Assembly: GCA_024291935.2 (NCBI GenBank)
Contig: CM044311.1
Coordinates: 25,300,001-25,364,000, forward strand
DNA from: Okapia johnstoni
Lineage: Eukaryota > Chordata > Mammalia > Artiodactyla > Giraffidae
Length of the DNA: 64,000 nt
Direction of reading: 5' to 3'
The notes beneath the pieces were generated by a model. That model was not told the DNA's origin. It made no database searches and saw only the letters and a list, made by a program, of their open reading frames with translations. A program made the position numbers and the translations under genes. Positions 24,660 to 36,145 of the stretch are shown here, piece by piece (position 1 is the stretch's first letter; every line of letters begins with the position of its first letter).

Positions 24660-25230
24660 CCAGCCTCTTCATTGTCCTTCTGTTTTTTCATGTCCAAGCA
24701 CATTCCCAATAACTCCAGCTCTGCTTTCCCTGTTTCCTTTCAAATTATTGCTATTGCAGTTTCCATTTCTTTATATGACTTTTTCCCACCTGACCATGCT
24801 TTCATTAAACTATTTCCAGCTTGCTCCAACTTCGATTCCACCAAAAGACAGCTTCCACATTTCTATGTAAGAAAGGTTTGGAGGTATCATTTAGATGGTA
24901 AAACCAAGAGATTGCTCTATACTTGTGAACATTCCAGTGGTTGTTACTTGTACATTCACATTCGTTGGGTTGGAAGAATTTATAAGATTCACAGAGACAG
25001 TGTGGGATGGTATGTCCAAAATCTCTCACACGTCGCTTGGAACTGCCCTGCCCTCTGCTGCAAAGGAGATGCTTAAGGTTTTGTTCATATTCTAACTAAA
25101 CCATGTCTCTAGCTTTGACAGGACTATTGCAAAAGCATTTGGAGCAATTGTTTTGTCATATTCAATATCAAAGTCAGCTTAACCAAGGACTGTGGCAAAG
25201 AATGGATGTTTAAAGGGACAGAAACAGGAT
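24660..25230 (+). other. Unidentified stretch with broken open frames
   Basis: Two overlapping + frames (24672-25076, 134 codons; 24895-25095, 66 codons) cross this area. The second reads like ordinary protein (SAAKEMLKVLF), and after a stop similar text continues (TIAKAFGAIVLSYS). It could be a decayed processed pseudogene or an old transposon. I do not recognise it, and chance is possible. Confidence 0.25.
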
Positions 25231-25297
25231 GGGTACTCCAGAATGGTCTATTTGTTGTTTCATTGTCCTATACAATACATATTTTTTCCCTCCATAG

Positions 25298-25408
25298 AAC
25301 CCTGCAAGGAAGATAATTTTCAATGTAAGGATGGGGAGTGTATTACGCTGGTGAATCTCTGTGATGGTTTTCCGCAATGTAAGGATGGCTCAGATGAAGC
25401 ACATTGTG
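25298..25408 (+). CDS. TMPRSS15: TMPRSS15 exon, LDL-receptor class A domain 2
   Basis: One exon carries a whole LDLRA module: EPCKEDNFQCKDGECITLVN then LCDGFPQCKDGSDEAHC. All six cysteines are present, with the calcium-binding acidic motif DGSDE. The split codon g|aa gives Glu at the start; the last base g is phase 1. The acceptor is ccctccatag ending at 25297; the donor gtaagt starts at 25409. The symmetric 1-1 phases make this a classic shuffled module. In enteropeptidase the heavy-chain modules support recognition of trypsinogen. Confidence 0.97.
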
Positions 25409-26481
25409 GTAAGTTTTATTTTTAGGAAAAAACTTTGATCATCTTAATTTCTACATTTGGATTCTACAAATACAAAAGGACGCATATGACTATATTTATT
25501 ATGACATATCTTGGCACTTATGGGTTATGATTTCCTGGTGATTTTAGTGCCTCTGCCACCATTCTGGTTATAAGAAATGCTAACACGCGAACTTGTTTCT
25601 GTTGAAAGTTGACTACATTTAATACCTTTAAGTCCGCGTACATTAAGTTGCTTCAGTCATGTATGACTCCGTGCAACCCTATGGACTGCAGCCTGCCAAG
25701 CTCCTGTGTCCATGTGGTTTCCGAGGCGAGAATACTGGAGTGGGTTGCCATTTGCTTCTTCAGGTGATCTTCCTGACCCACGGATCGAACTCGCACCTCT
25801 TAGGTCTCCTGCATTGGCAGGCAGGCTCTTTACCACTAGCACCACCTGGGAAGCCCAGCCTTAGGTCTAGGACAGTGCCTTTTCAGGTAAAAAGCATAAA
25901 ATACCTCAGAAAGGCAGCAGCCCATGCCAGCCACTCTAGCCACCTCTTACTCGTATACTTTGTACCTTGCCTACACACAGAGGCCCCCTCATACTCATTT
26001 ATAACTGACTTTCTTAGACTTGTCCTTGCATTCTTGATTCTTCAGTATCTAATTCTCCTCCTGCCTTGAGTCTCCTGTCCAGCCCCTCTCCAGCCCTCTG
26101 TTACATTAGGAATAATGACTACTTTTACTCTGTCCTACTTTTATTTAAAAAAAAAATAGTAAAAGCTATTTATGATGTGCATGTGCTGTAACGGAGTGCT
26201 GTAAAATGATCTTAACATAATTGGAATTAACTCTGTTTCACTGAAAACTGAGGCTTGGAGAAGTTAAGTAGTTGCAAAAGATCACACATCTAGTAAGGCT
26301 TAGGGCTATGTTTTCAACCCAAGTCTGTCTAATTCTATAGGCAATACCACTATTTTTTTTATCATCAGAAAAAATGCTATCAATCTCTAAATGTTGAGAA
26401 ATCACATGTTTAGCTGAAGAGTCCAACATTTGCTTATTGGCTTGGGTCACAGTGACCCTGTTTATGATCTCATCTTTTTAG
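25409..26481 (+). other. TMPRSS15: TMPRSS15 intron (LDLRA2/SRCR), 1.1 kb
   Basis: Phase-1 intron. It holds one antisense Bov-tA (25637-25856). I recognise nothing else in the remaining sequence. Confidence 0.85.
25637..25856 (-). mobile_element. Bov-tA SINE, antisense
   Basis: Full Bov-tA in reverse, from acattaagttgcttcagtca to ctagcaccacctgggaagcc. Its reverse frame gives the spurious peptide MVLVVKSLPANAGD that such SINEs commonly encode. Confidence 0.9.
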
Positions 26482-26614
26482 TGCGTCTCTTCAATGGTAC
26501 GACAGACAGCAGTGGTTTGGTGCAGTTCAGGATTCAAAGTATATGGCATGTAGTCTGTGCTGAGAACTGGACAACCCAGATCGCAGATGATGTGTGTCAG
26601 CTGCTGGGACTCGG
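26482..26614 (+). CDS. TMPRSS15: TMPRSS15 exon, SRCR domain, first part
   Basis: Split codon g|tg gives Val, then RLFNGTTDSSGLVQFRIQSI and WHVVCAENWTTQIADDVCQL followed by LGLG. The pattern GLVQFRI..W..VCAENW....ADDVCQLLGLG is the start of a scavenger-receptor cysteine-rich domain. Two sequons are visible (NGT, NWT). The acceptor is catcttttag ending at 26481; the donor gtaagt starts at 26615. The exon ends in phase 2. Confidence 0.96.
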
Positions 26615-26844
26615 GTAAGTAATTCCACTCAGCTCTCAAATTATTCTCAAGCTTTTTTATGGGTTTCAAATTGGGTTTATTAAGAAATTTAAAATTTGCT
26701 GGAAGTCATGAATTTAGAAAATACATATGCTCAAAAGGAAGAAAACATAAATCTTGTTTAACCCAATTCTCAAAAAGACAACCACAGTTAACAATCTTTC
26801 AAGAAATATTACATATATATGAGTAAACAGAAATAGTATATCAT

Positions 26845-28741
26845 CAGTTCAGTTCAGTTCAGTTCAGTCACTGAGTTGTGTCCGACTCTGCGACCCCATG
26901 AATTGCAGCACGCCAGACCTCCCTGTCCATCACCAAGACCCAGAGTTTAGCCAAACCATGTTCATCGAGTCGGGGATGCCATCCAGGCATCTCATCCTCT
27001 GTCGTCCCCTTCTCCTCCTGTCCCCAATCCTTCCCTGCATCAGGGTCTTTCCCAACGAGTCAACTCTTCGCATGAGGTGGCCAAAGTATTGGAGTTTCAG
27101 CTTCAATATCAGTCCTTCCAGTGAACACCCAGGACCGATCTCCTTTAGGATGGACTGGTTGGATCTCCTTGCAGTCCAAGGGACTCTCAAGAGTCTTCTC
27201 CAACACCACAGTTCAAAAGCATCAATTCTTCGGCTCTCATCTTACTTCACAGTCCAACTCTTACATCCATACATGACCACTGGAAAAATCATAGCCTTGA
27301 GTAGATGGACCTTTGTTGGCAAAGTAATGCCTCTGCTTTTTAATATGCTGTCTAGGTTGGTCGTAACTTTCCTTCCAAGGAGTAAGCGCCTTTTAATTTC
27401 ATAGCTGCAATCACCATCAGCAGTGATTTTGGAGCCCCCAAAAATAAAGTCTGCCACTGTTTCCACTGTTTCCCCATCTTTTTGCCATGAAGTGATGGGA
27501 CCAGATGCCATGATCTTAGTTTTCTGAATGTTGAGCTTTAAGTCAACTTTTTCACTCTCCTCTTTCACTTGCATCAAGAGGCTTTTTAGTTCTTCTTCAC
27601 TTCCTGCCATAAGGGTGGTGTCATCTGCATATCTGAGGTGATTGATATTTCTCCCAGCAATCTTGATTCCAGCTTGTGCTTCCTCCAGCCCAGAGTTTCT
27701 CATGATGTACTCTGCATATAAGTTAAATAAGTAGGGTGACAATATACAGCCTTGACATACTCCTTTTCCTATTTGGAACCAGTCTGTTGTTCCATGTCCA
27801 GTTCTAACTGTTGTTTCCTGACCTACATACAGATTTCTCAAGAGGCAGGTGAGTGGGTCTGGTATTCCCATCTCTTTCAGAATTTTCCAGAGTTTGCTGT
27901 GATACACACAAAGACATTGGCATAGTCAATAAAGCTGAAATAAATGTTTTTCTGCAACTCTCTTGCTTTTTCAATGCTCCAGCAGATGTTGGCAATTTGA
28001 TCTCTGATTCTTCTGCCTTTTCTAAAACCAGCTTGAATATCTGGAAACTCACAGTTCACATATTGTTGAAGCCTGGGATGGAGAATTTTGAGCATTACTT
28101 TACTAGCTTGTGAGATGAGTGCAATTGTGTGATAGTTTGAGCATTCTTTGGCATTGCCTTTCTTTGGGATTGGGATGAAAACTGACCGTTTCCAGTCCTG
28201 TGGCCACTGCTGAGTTTTCCAAATCTGTTGGCATATTGAGTGCAGCACTTTCACTGCATCATCTTTCAGGATTTGAAATAGCTCAACTGGAATTCCATCA
28301 CCTCCACTAGCTTTGTTCGTGGTGATGCTTTCTAAGGCCCACTTGACTTCACATTCCAGGATGTCTGGCTCTAGGTGAGTGATCACATCATAGTGATTAT
28401 CTGTGTCATGAAGATCTTTTTTGTACAGTTCTTCTGTGTATTCTTGCCACCTCTTCTCAATATCTCCTGATTCTGTTAGGTCCATACCATTTCTGTCCTT
28501 TTTTGAGCCCATCTTCGCATGAAATGTTCCCTTGGTATCTCTAATTTTCTTGAAGAGATCTCTAGTCTTTCCCATTTTGTTGTTTTCCTCTATTTCTTTG
28601 CATTGATTGCTGAGGAAGGCTTTCTTATCTCTCGCTGCTATTCTTTGGAACTCTGCATTCAGATGGGAATATCTTTCCTTTCCTTTTCTCCTTTGCTTTT
28701 CGCTTCTTTTCTCCTTCACTTTTCACTTCTCTTCTTTTCAC
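26845..28741 (-). mobile_element. BovB LINE, 1.9 kb, 5'-truncated, antisense
   Basis: BovB is an RTE-clade LINE abundant in ruminants. This copy runs in reverse from a ttcag-repeat 3' tail at 26845 to a 5' truncation at 28741. It is flanked by a 12-bp target duplication with one mismatch: atagtatatcat (26833-26844) and atagcatatcat (28742-28753). It contains most of the reverse-transcriptase region, broken into two frames. Confidence 0.93.
27242..28719 (-). pseudogene. BovB reverse-transcriptase ORF, frameshifted
   Basis: Reading on the - strand, the N-terminal part (28719 to about 27900) contains ITTNKASGGDGIPVELFQIL and IPIPKKGNAKECSNY, typical RT fingers and palm segments. The frame then breaks near FIDYA, where motif A should continue, and resumes in another frame (27907-27242) with GVCQGCILSPYLFN and the catalytic motif YADD in RYADDTTL. 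The break removes an intact motif A, so the enzyme cannot be made from this copy. Downstream of 27242 the frame shifts again within the C-terminal region. Confidence 0.9.
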
Positions 28742-29069
28742 ATAGCATATCATAAAATCATGCAAAATACCATATTATAAGCTGTTTTGTAACCAATTTA
28801 CGCATGAAAATTTCTCATGTCATTAAACATTTTCTATATCTTGTCTTCTTTAAGAAAAGGAAATATTCCATTTTATGCTCTATTATAATGTATATAACTA
28901 ATTACGTGGGTAATGGAGAGAAGATGCTTTTTCTGTGTCTTCCTGACCCATTCATGACAGTTCTTTTGGAAAATCTGAAGAAGTATTATTGTCATGAGAA
29001 AGAAAATGTGCAGAATTGAAAGACTTGATTCAAGTAATATTTCCATATTAATGACTCTCAAAAAATTAT

Positions 29070-29205
29070 TATCAGTTCAGTTCAGTCACTCAGTCGTGTC
29101 TGACTCTTTGCAACCTCATGGACTGCAGCACACCTGGCTTCCCTGTTCTTCACCATCTCCTACAGTTTGCTCAAACTCATGTCCACTGAGTTGGTGGGGT
29201 GTTGG
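29070..29205 (-). mobile_element. BovB LINE 3' end, short, antisense
   Basis: Only the 3' terminal about 135 bp is seen in reverse: tcagttcagttcagtcactc to tgctcaaactcatgtccact. The 5' side ends abruptly near 29200. Confidence 0.8.
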
Positions 29206-29370
29206 TCATGGGGAAAAATCAACAAAACACTGAAATAGATAGTTGTATATCCTCACTTCAAGTAAAGCACTGGATAAGTGGCACTGACTCAAGATTCCTA
29301 CTTTCACATTGCTTTTAGTTAATAGTGAGTCCATGCAGGTGAGGCCCTAGGAAGTTATTAGCTTCCACAC

Positions 29371-30349
29371 AGTTCACTTCAGTAGTTCAGTCATGTCCGA
29401 CTCTTTGGGACCCCATGGACTGCAGCACGCCAAGTCTCCCTGTCCATCACCAAGTCCCGGAGTTATTCAAACCCGTGTCCACTGAGTCAGTGATGCCATC
29501 CAACAATCTCATCCTCTGTCGTCCCTTTCTCCTCCTGCCCTCAATCTTTCCCAGCATCAGGGTCTTTTGCAATGAGTCAGTTCTTCGCATCAGGTGGCCA
29601 GCGTATTGGAGTTTCATCTTCAATATCAGTCCTTCTCAATAACACCCAGGACTGATCTCCTTGCAGTCCAAGGGACTTTCAAGAGTCTTTTCCAACACCA
29701 CAGTTCAAAAGCATCAATTCTGTGGCACTCAGCTTTCCTTACAGTCCAACTCTCACATCCATACATGACCACTGGAAAAACCATAGCTTTGACTAGACAG
29801 ACCTTTGTTGGCAAAGTAATGTCTCTGCTTTTTAATATGCTGTCTAGGTTGGTCATAACTTTCCTTCCAAGGAGCAAGCGCCTTTTAGTTTCATGGCTGC
29901 AATCACCATCTGCAGTGATTTTGGAGCTCAAAAAAAATAGTTTCTCACTGTTTCCATTGTTTCCCCATGTTCAGTTTTCTGAAAGTTGAGCTTTAAGCCA
30001 ACTTTTTCACTCTCCTCTTTCACTTTCATCAAGAGGCTCTTTAGTTCTTCTTCACTTTCTGCCATAAGGGTGATGTCATCTGCCTATCTGAGGTTATTGA
30101 TATTTCTCCCGGCAATCTTGATTCCAGCTTCTGCTTCTTCCAGCCCAGCGTTTCTCATGATGTACTCTGCATATAAGTTAAATAAGCAGGGTGACAATAT
30201 ACAGCCTTGACGTACTTATTTTCCTATTTGGAACCAGTCTGTTGTTCCATGTCCAGTTCTAACTGTTGCTTCTTGACCTGCATACAGATTTCTCAGGAGG
30301 CAGGTGAGGTGGTCTGGTATTCCCATCTCTTTAAGAATTTTCCACAGTT
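29371..30349 (-). mobile_element. BovB LINE 3' part, antisense
   Basis: About 1 kb of 3' BovB in reverse, containing frames with KRRLLLGRKVMTNLDSILKS and VVMYGCESWTVRKAE. Several stops and small deletions are present; the segment around ORF2 'MASGPITSW' is shortened. Probable target repeats gcttccac lie at 29361-29368 and 30350-30357. Confidence 0.88.
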
Positions 30350-32839
30350 GCTTCCACTACTCAATTTGATAGTCATGCTGAGGAGCTGTTTTATAGACTC
30401 AGGAACTTAGTACAATTTAGTCTAAGGAGATTGGCTCCTTGACCTTGTGACCACAGTTGATGAATCTAAATGCCCTAGATGATTGGGCTTTTACTGTACA
30501 GGAACTTGTGTTCCAGTTTATTGTCTAAGTATCACTATATGATTATCAACACAGGTGTTCTTTCCCCTGTGGTGTGTGAACCTTTGCTAAACTGTCTCCT
30601 TAAAGAGACAATGTTGAGGTTAAGGTGAAGCCTTTACAAAGCATCAAAGTAATCAAGATCTTCTTTGGAAAAAATATTTTTAATGATTTGAATAAAATAT
30701 ATAAATAAAATGTATTGAGTGATAGCGTAAAGCTGACTCAAGTGGCATGCAAGTGCATACTGGAAAGGAAACATTTATCTTCATTATTTTTTCAAACAGT
30801 TGCTAATATAAATACATTATTTTGATTACTCACAGATTAGAAGTTTATGCATTGGCAATGATAATGTGTCTGGTCTCTGGATGAATAAGACATGGTTTTT
30901 GCTTTAAATGCTTATGCGGTGGAGACAGACACAAAAATAGAGAATTACAATATAATGTGATAAATACAATGTCCTGTAGGAGAACCTCTACTCAATTTGA
31001 GCATATCAGGGAAAACTTTCTAGAAAGTGGCCTGAGCTTTATAGATGACGGCCAATTCCACATAACCATATACTATCTATTTACAAGTTTTTCCCTCCAG
31101 CCAGATTTTACTCTCTAGTTCACTGACCTCATTTCTAATGAATCACAGTCACAATCACAGACAGGGACAGAGAACTAGATATTTTTTAGTGTGTGTAAAG
31201 CAAGTAGTACACCCCACTGCCTTCAACACAATGTTTTTCATGAAGGTCAGGCACATGGCTCTCTTCAGAAATGAGTCAGGTAACCTCTGTAAAGACTTTA
31301 ATCTTTGGCCCAGCACTTAACTAGTCTCCCTAGTGCTCTAGTAATTGAAAGAAAGTTACAGCCTTAATGAGAATTTGTCTAGATTGGTGCACGCTAACAA
31401 AAGAAAACTTAGTGAGTTTAAAATGATGTGTTTGGTACAGAGGAAAGTAATTTAAGAGTCAATTTATTAAAAAGGCACTGTAGCCTCTCAAGATTATTTA
31501 CACAGTTAAGGTACAAAATGCAATTCCCCACAGATTCTAGTAAATTATATAAGGCAGATTTCATCAGCTTTCCTATTTTTAATGAAATATTTTCATTCCC
31601 CACCATTGATAGCTGCACGAGTAAAAAGAACTTTGAATAACATTTTCATGTCTCTGATCAAAGTTTGAAAGAAAACATTTTAGACTGATGTAAGAATAAA
31701 TGTTAAAGAAATACGGAGTAGTGATTTTTAAAATATTTCCTAGGAAACCACACTACTCTGTTATTAACCCAATAAATGAACGATGCAGTTGATGTGCTCT
31801 GTTAAGACACTAAAATCAAGAAATCACCAGGTCTGTAAAGCTCTACAAAATTTAGGAAATGCTAACATTTTAAAAATAGAATTAGCTATATGTATCCCCC
31901 TGAGGAACTGATAGTAATTTTTAAATCCCATAGTCGTCTTGTGCTAGATACCTTTAGTTCAAATATCAAAAACATCAAATTGACCCTCTCATTCTGAAAC
32001 TCAAAATAAGAAATAGAATTACTTCAATGTTCTTCCATTTCAGAGGTGTTTTGAAAATGTTGGGAGGTGAGTGGTAAATATTTTTTTTAATTAACATTTC
32101 ACATACATAGAGCATAATAATTTCCTGTGTAAGCACTAGAGCAAATTCCTATTCACAATTTAGCACTAAAAATAGGTTCATAGAAAATGGAAAATAGAAT
32201 CTGTGTCTCCTATTAGTTTAAGTAATTGGTAGACAAATAATGCTCCTGTTCCTGCACATATTTTCTGTCACTATCCCCAAATTTTCAACTATGAAGGCAA
32301 AAACCTTAACACAAAAAAGATTAGATGTAGGAATTAGTAGAAAAAGGGTAACTGCTACCTCAAATTTAAATGATTTTTTTATTTGCTAACTTTATACAAA
32401 AATAATAAATAATATTTTCTGTTATTTTAAAATTTTAATTTATGATTTCATCATGAAAGAAAATTTTAATTTTATTCTTAGCTATGTTCCTTGGGTGGAA
32501 TGGTTGAGGCAGTGGGCTAGTTGGGTAGAAAGGGCTGTGAGCAAGATGGTGAAAAAAAATTTTATTTTACTTGGTTTAACTGACCAAGCTAAAAAGCTCA
32601 TCATTTGCCTGAATTGCAATTTGTAGCTCTGATTTTTTTTTCCTGTTTTAGAATGAGAAATACATTAATTAAAAATAAGCAAAGAGAAGGTAATAGCAAA
32701 CTATAATAATTTATAACTTCCTAAGATTAATTTGTAATAGGTATATCATCTCACTAAGATGTAGAAAACACAGTAGTAGGTAATTATATCTGCTATGGGC
32801 AAGGGCATGAAAACAAGTATACCATCGAATTGTAATCCA

Positions 32840-33605
32840 AGAGCTGGATCAGCAGTTCCCAAACCTGGTGATACAATAAAATCACCCAGTCATGTTCCCA
32901 GACATTCAGATTCAAGGTGGTCTAGGTCAACGGTTCCCGGTGTTTCATTTTAAAATCAAATTAGTAACTGAATCACTTTTCTCTACAGCAGAAATTATCC
33001 ACTATAATTCAATAAAGTAAATTTTAAGAAAGACAAATATTATATGATATCACTTATATGTGAAAACTAAAAAGATGATACACATGATCATATTTACAAA
33101 ACAGAAACAGATTCACAAACTCTGAAAACAAACTTAACGGTTACCAAAGGGGAAAGGTTGAGGGGAGGGATAAAGTAGGAGTTTGGGATTAACATATACA
33201 CACTACTATATGTAAAATAGATAATCAACAAGGATGTACCATATATCACAGGGATCTCTACTCAATATTCTGTAAAAACCTACATGGCAAGAGAATCTGA
33301 AAAAGAATGAGTATACGTATAAAACTGAATCACTTTGCTTTATACCTGAAACTAACACAGCATTGCAAATCAACTAATCAACTATACCTCAATATAAAAT
33401 AAAAATTAAACTAAAAAACAGAGTTAAAAAAGAATTAACAGCATCTGTAACAACCGCCTGGGATGCATGTATACAAATTTATATTCTGGAGCCCCACCTC
33501 AGACCCACTCATCTCAAAGTCTAGAGCAGAGCCCAACAATCTGTATTTGAATAAGCCCTTAAGGTGATTCTGATGCTCGCTATAGTTTGAGAATCACTAT
33601 CAAAG
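32840..33605 (+). repeat. MER5-type hAT element(s), interrupted by an L1 3' end
   Basis: 32845-32960 resembles MER5-type sequence (cagcagttcccaaacctggt, tcaaaatc..cagattc). 33440-33605 matches the distal part (gagccccacctcagacccac, aggtgattctgatgctcgct, tagtttgagaatcact). An L1 3' end lies between them. These are ancient DNA-transposon MITEs; borders are approximate. Confidence 0.6.
33005..33420 (+). mobile_element. L1 3' end, sense
   Basis: The segment follows the artiodactyl-type L1 3' terminal region: aatattatatgatatcactt, aaggggaaaggttgaggg, aatcactttgctttatacct, ending in aatataaaataaaaatt. It is 5'-truncated. Confidence 0.85.
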
Positions 33606-33680
33606 TGTAGTTGTCTTTAACCTTCTTCTGTGTGTCATGGACATTTTTGGCAGTCTGGTGGAACTTACCAACCTCTTCTT

Positions 33681-33983
33681 CAGTTCAGTTCAGTTCAGTC
33701 CCTCGGTCGTGTCCGACTCTTTGCGACCCCATGAATCGCAGCATGCCAGGCCTCCCTGTCCATCACCAACTACCGGAGTTTACCCAAACCCATGTCCATT
33801 GAGTCAGTGATGCCATCCAACCATCTCATCCTCTGTCGTCCCCTTCTTCTCCTGCCCTCAATCTTTCCCAGCATCAGGGTCTTTTCCAATGAGTCAGTTC
33901 TTTGCACCAGGTGGCCAAAGTACTGGAGTTTCAGCTTCAACATCAGTCCTTCCAAGGAACACCCAGACTGATCTCCTTTAGGA
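33681..33983 (-). mobile_element. BovB LINE 3' end, antisense
   Basis: A 303-bp 5'-truncated copy in reverse. A reverse frame reads EGLMLKLKLQYFGHLVQRTD, the BovB C-terminus. It is flanked by a perfect 11-bp target duplication, aacctcttctt, at 33670-33680 and 33984-33994, so it is a clean single insertion. Confidence 0.93.
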
Positions 33984-34636
33984 AACCTCTTCTTAAGTGC
34001 ATATTTTTAAGTTGCAAAAGAGTAAAATACACATAATTTTGAAGGAAATTCATTTCATTGCAAAAGTTATCAAAGTGTTAAAAATATAGTATATTATATA
34101 TTTCTTTTTTAAGAGAGTAAATAAGATACGTTGATTCTAATGATTGCTGTGCTATCAAAGATGAGCATAAGTGATACTTTTAGAAGTATGCAGTAAAATA
34201 TGAAGATATGTGTAATTTGTCTTGATTACAAAATTATAGGTGCTACTAATAATATTGTGGTTAGTCACCTACATTTGTAGCAGAACTAAAGACTGTGTTT
34301 CAATTACAAGTTAGTAAAAATAAAGATGTCATTATTTCTCCTCCAACTATAAACTGGCTACATGTTACCATGAATTGCTAGGGGCTCCATAGAACTCAGG
34401 CTGGAATTTTGGCTAGAGTAAGAGCCAGAGGTCTTGGTTCTTTCAAGAACACTGGATGATTCTCCTACTACAGGAAAGTAGTCCTGTCGTATCAAAAGAA
34501 GCCGTGAAACATTGTATATTTGTTTCAGTAGAAAACATAGCAATTATACAAAACATCTCTGAAGTTTGGCAGTTTTATTTCATCTGGTATTAAAAACAAA
34601 GTTAAAAATAATTAAACATTTTTTCTCCTACTAAGA

Positions 34637-34831
34637 GCATGTGTGCTAACCCTTGTGGACTGTACCCTGCCAAGCTCCTCTGTCCATGGAATTCTCCAGG
34701 CAAGTATTCTGTTGTGGGTTGCCGTGTCCTCCTCCAGGGGATCTTCCCGACACAGGGATCAAACCCTCCTCTCTTACTTCTTACGCACTGACAGGGGTGT
34801 TCTTTACCACTAGCCCCACCTCGGAAGCCCA
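34637..34831 (-). mobile_element. Bov-tA SINE, antisense, partial
   Basis: The + strand shows gctaacccttgtggactgta through ccccacctcggaagccc. The distal BovA end is shortened compared with neighbouring copies. Confidence 0.85.
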
Positions 34832-35649
34832 ACAGGCAGCTTAGCTTCCCTATGGGCAGGTCAGCTCTGGCTTAATCCAGGGGATTCTTCACCTTTTCAT
34901 TCTGACACTAGCCTATTTTAACTTCTCTGGAAAACTTTTTTGCCCTGTAGATCAAAACAAAATTAGAGAGTTTTAAAAGACCACCAAAAGCAGGACATCA
35001 TTAAAATGTTTTTTTTTTTTTTTAAAGAAAAAAAATTCATGGCTAAGATTTCAACAAACACAGGTTGGTATTATTGCTGGTTTGGGAAAAATTCATTCCT
35101 GATGTATGCTAGTAAGTATTTGAAAACATATTACTGGAAAATAAAGGATTCTTTTATAAGAAATCACTTATTTTTATAAATTCAATTTAGGGATCAAACT
35201 CTTTGCTGTCTTTAACTTTTATTCTGACTTAAACTTGAATGGATATTTTGCAACCCAGAAATTTATGGGGTGAGGAAATTACTGAGAATATAATTATATA
35301 CATAAAGAGATAAAATTTCTCCTGGTCAATTGTGAATCATTTACCAATAAATTTTCTGCGACTTAGCTGTCTAGTCTATGAAAGCCTGTTACAGAGTTGG
35401 GGTTTTTCATTTGGTTTTTGTTGCTGTTTCTGCTTTTTTATTGGAAGGCTTTTTTTCTTCACTTAAAGATTGTTACATAAAAATAACAAATATTATAGTT
35501 TTCCCCAAACCAAAATATCTTTCACCATTCCCTTGAATCCTGTTGTTGGGGAGAGGGAGGGCGGCATCTATATTCTAAAATAGAAACAGATAAAGGCCGG
35601 AGAAAACCATCATTCCCTTAACGAATAACAAAAGTTTTCTTGTTCATTC

Positions 35650-35864
35650 TGTTGTTGTTTAGTCAGTCATAAGTCATGTCCAACTCTTTTGTGACGCCAC
35701 AGGCTGTAGCCCACCAAGGCTCCTCTGACCGTGGGATTTCTCAGGCAAAAATACTGGAGCAGGTTGCCATTTCCTTCTCCAGGGATCTTCTCTACCCAGG
35801 GATGGAACCTGCATTTCCTGCATTGGCAGGCGGGTTCTTTACCACTTAGCCACCAGGGAAGCTC
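35650..35864 (-). mobile_element. Bov-tA SINE, antisense
   Basis: Full Bov-tA in reverse with a perfect 11-bp target duplication, cttgttcattc, at 35639-35649 and 35865-35875. Confidence 0.93.
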
Positions 35865-35984
35865 CTTGTTCATTCAGCCTCCCTCCTAAAAATTATTTCC
35901 AACTGATCAACCTGTAAACAACGTGGTATATTTTTTGAGGTCAAGGACAATTTTGGATGAAATTGATGAAATCAAATGGAATAA

Positions 35985-36145
35985 TATACTCTCTTCCTGC
36001 TTTCCTTTAATTACACCTTCCTCTTTCTCTTATTTTCTTTCTTCCTTATTTTTTTGCTTTCATCCTCACTTCCTTATTCCCCTGCCGTTTTCATCTCTAT
36101 TTCCTTCCATTTTCTCTTCTTTTCTTTACACTCTTATCTTTTCAA
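35985..36145 (+). repeat. Polypyrimidine (TTCC/TCTT-rich) tract
   Basis: About 160 bp that is almost entirely C and T on the + strand (ctttctcttattttctttct and similar). It is low-complexity DNA. The open frame across it (35923-36177) reflects composition, not coding. Confidence 0.75.

Larger units (their letters stand above)
16019..25297 (+). other. TMPRSS15: TMPRSS15 intron (CUB2/LDLRA2), 9.3 kb
   Basis: Phase-1 intron. It contains a sense Bov-tA, a BovA2 dimer, an L1 cluster (19160-19745), a solo LTR (21302-22501) and an antisense BovB 3' part (23766-24350). I recognise nothing in 17240-19150, 19800-21290 or 22510-23760. The stretch 24400-25290 holds weak open frames without recognised identity. 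Confidence 0.85.

Noticed and set aside
27242..27907. Possible functional reverse transcriptase with YADD
   Set aside because: The frame begins after a break inside motif A and ends in another shift. Motif A and the endonuclease are not in the same frame, so it is a dead BovB copy.
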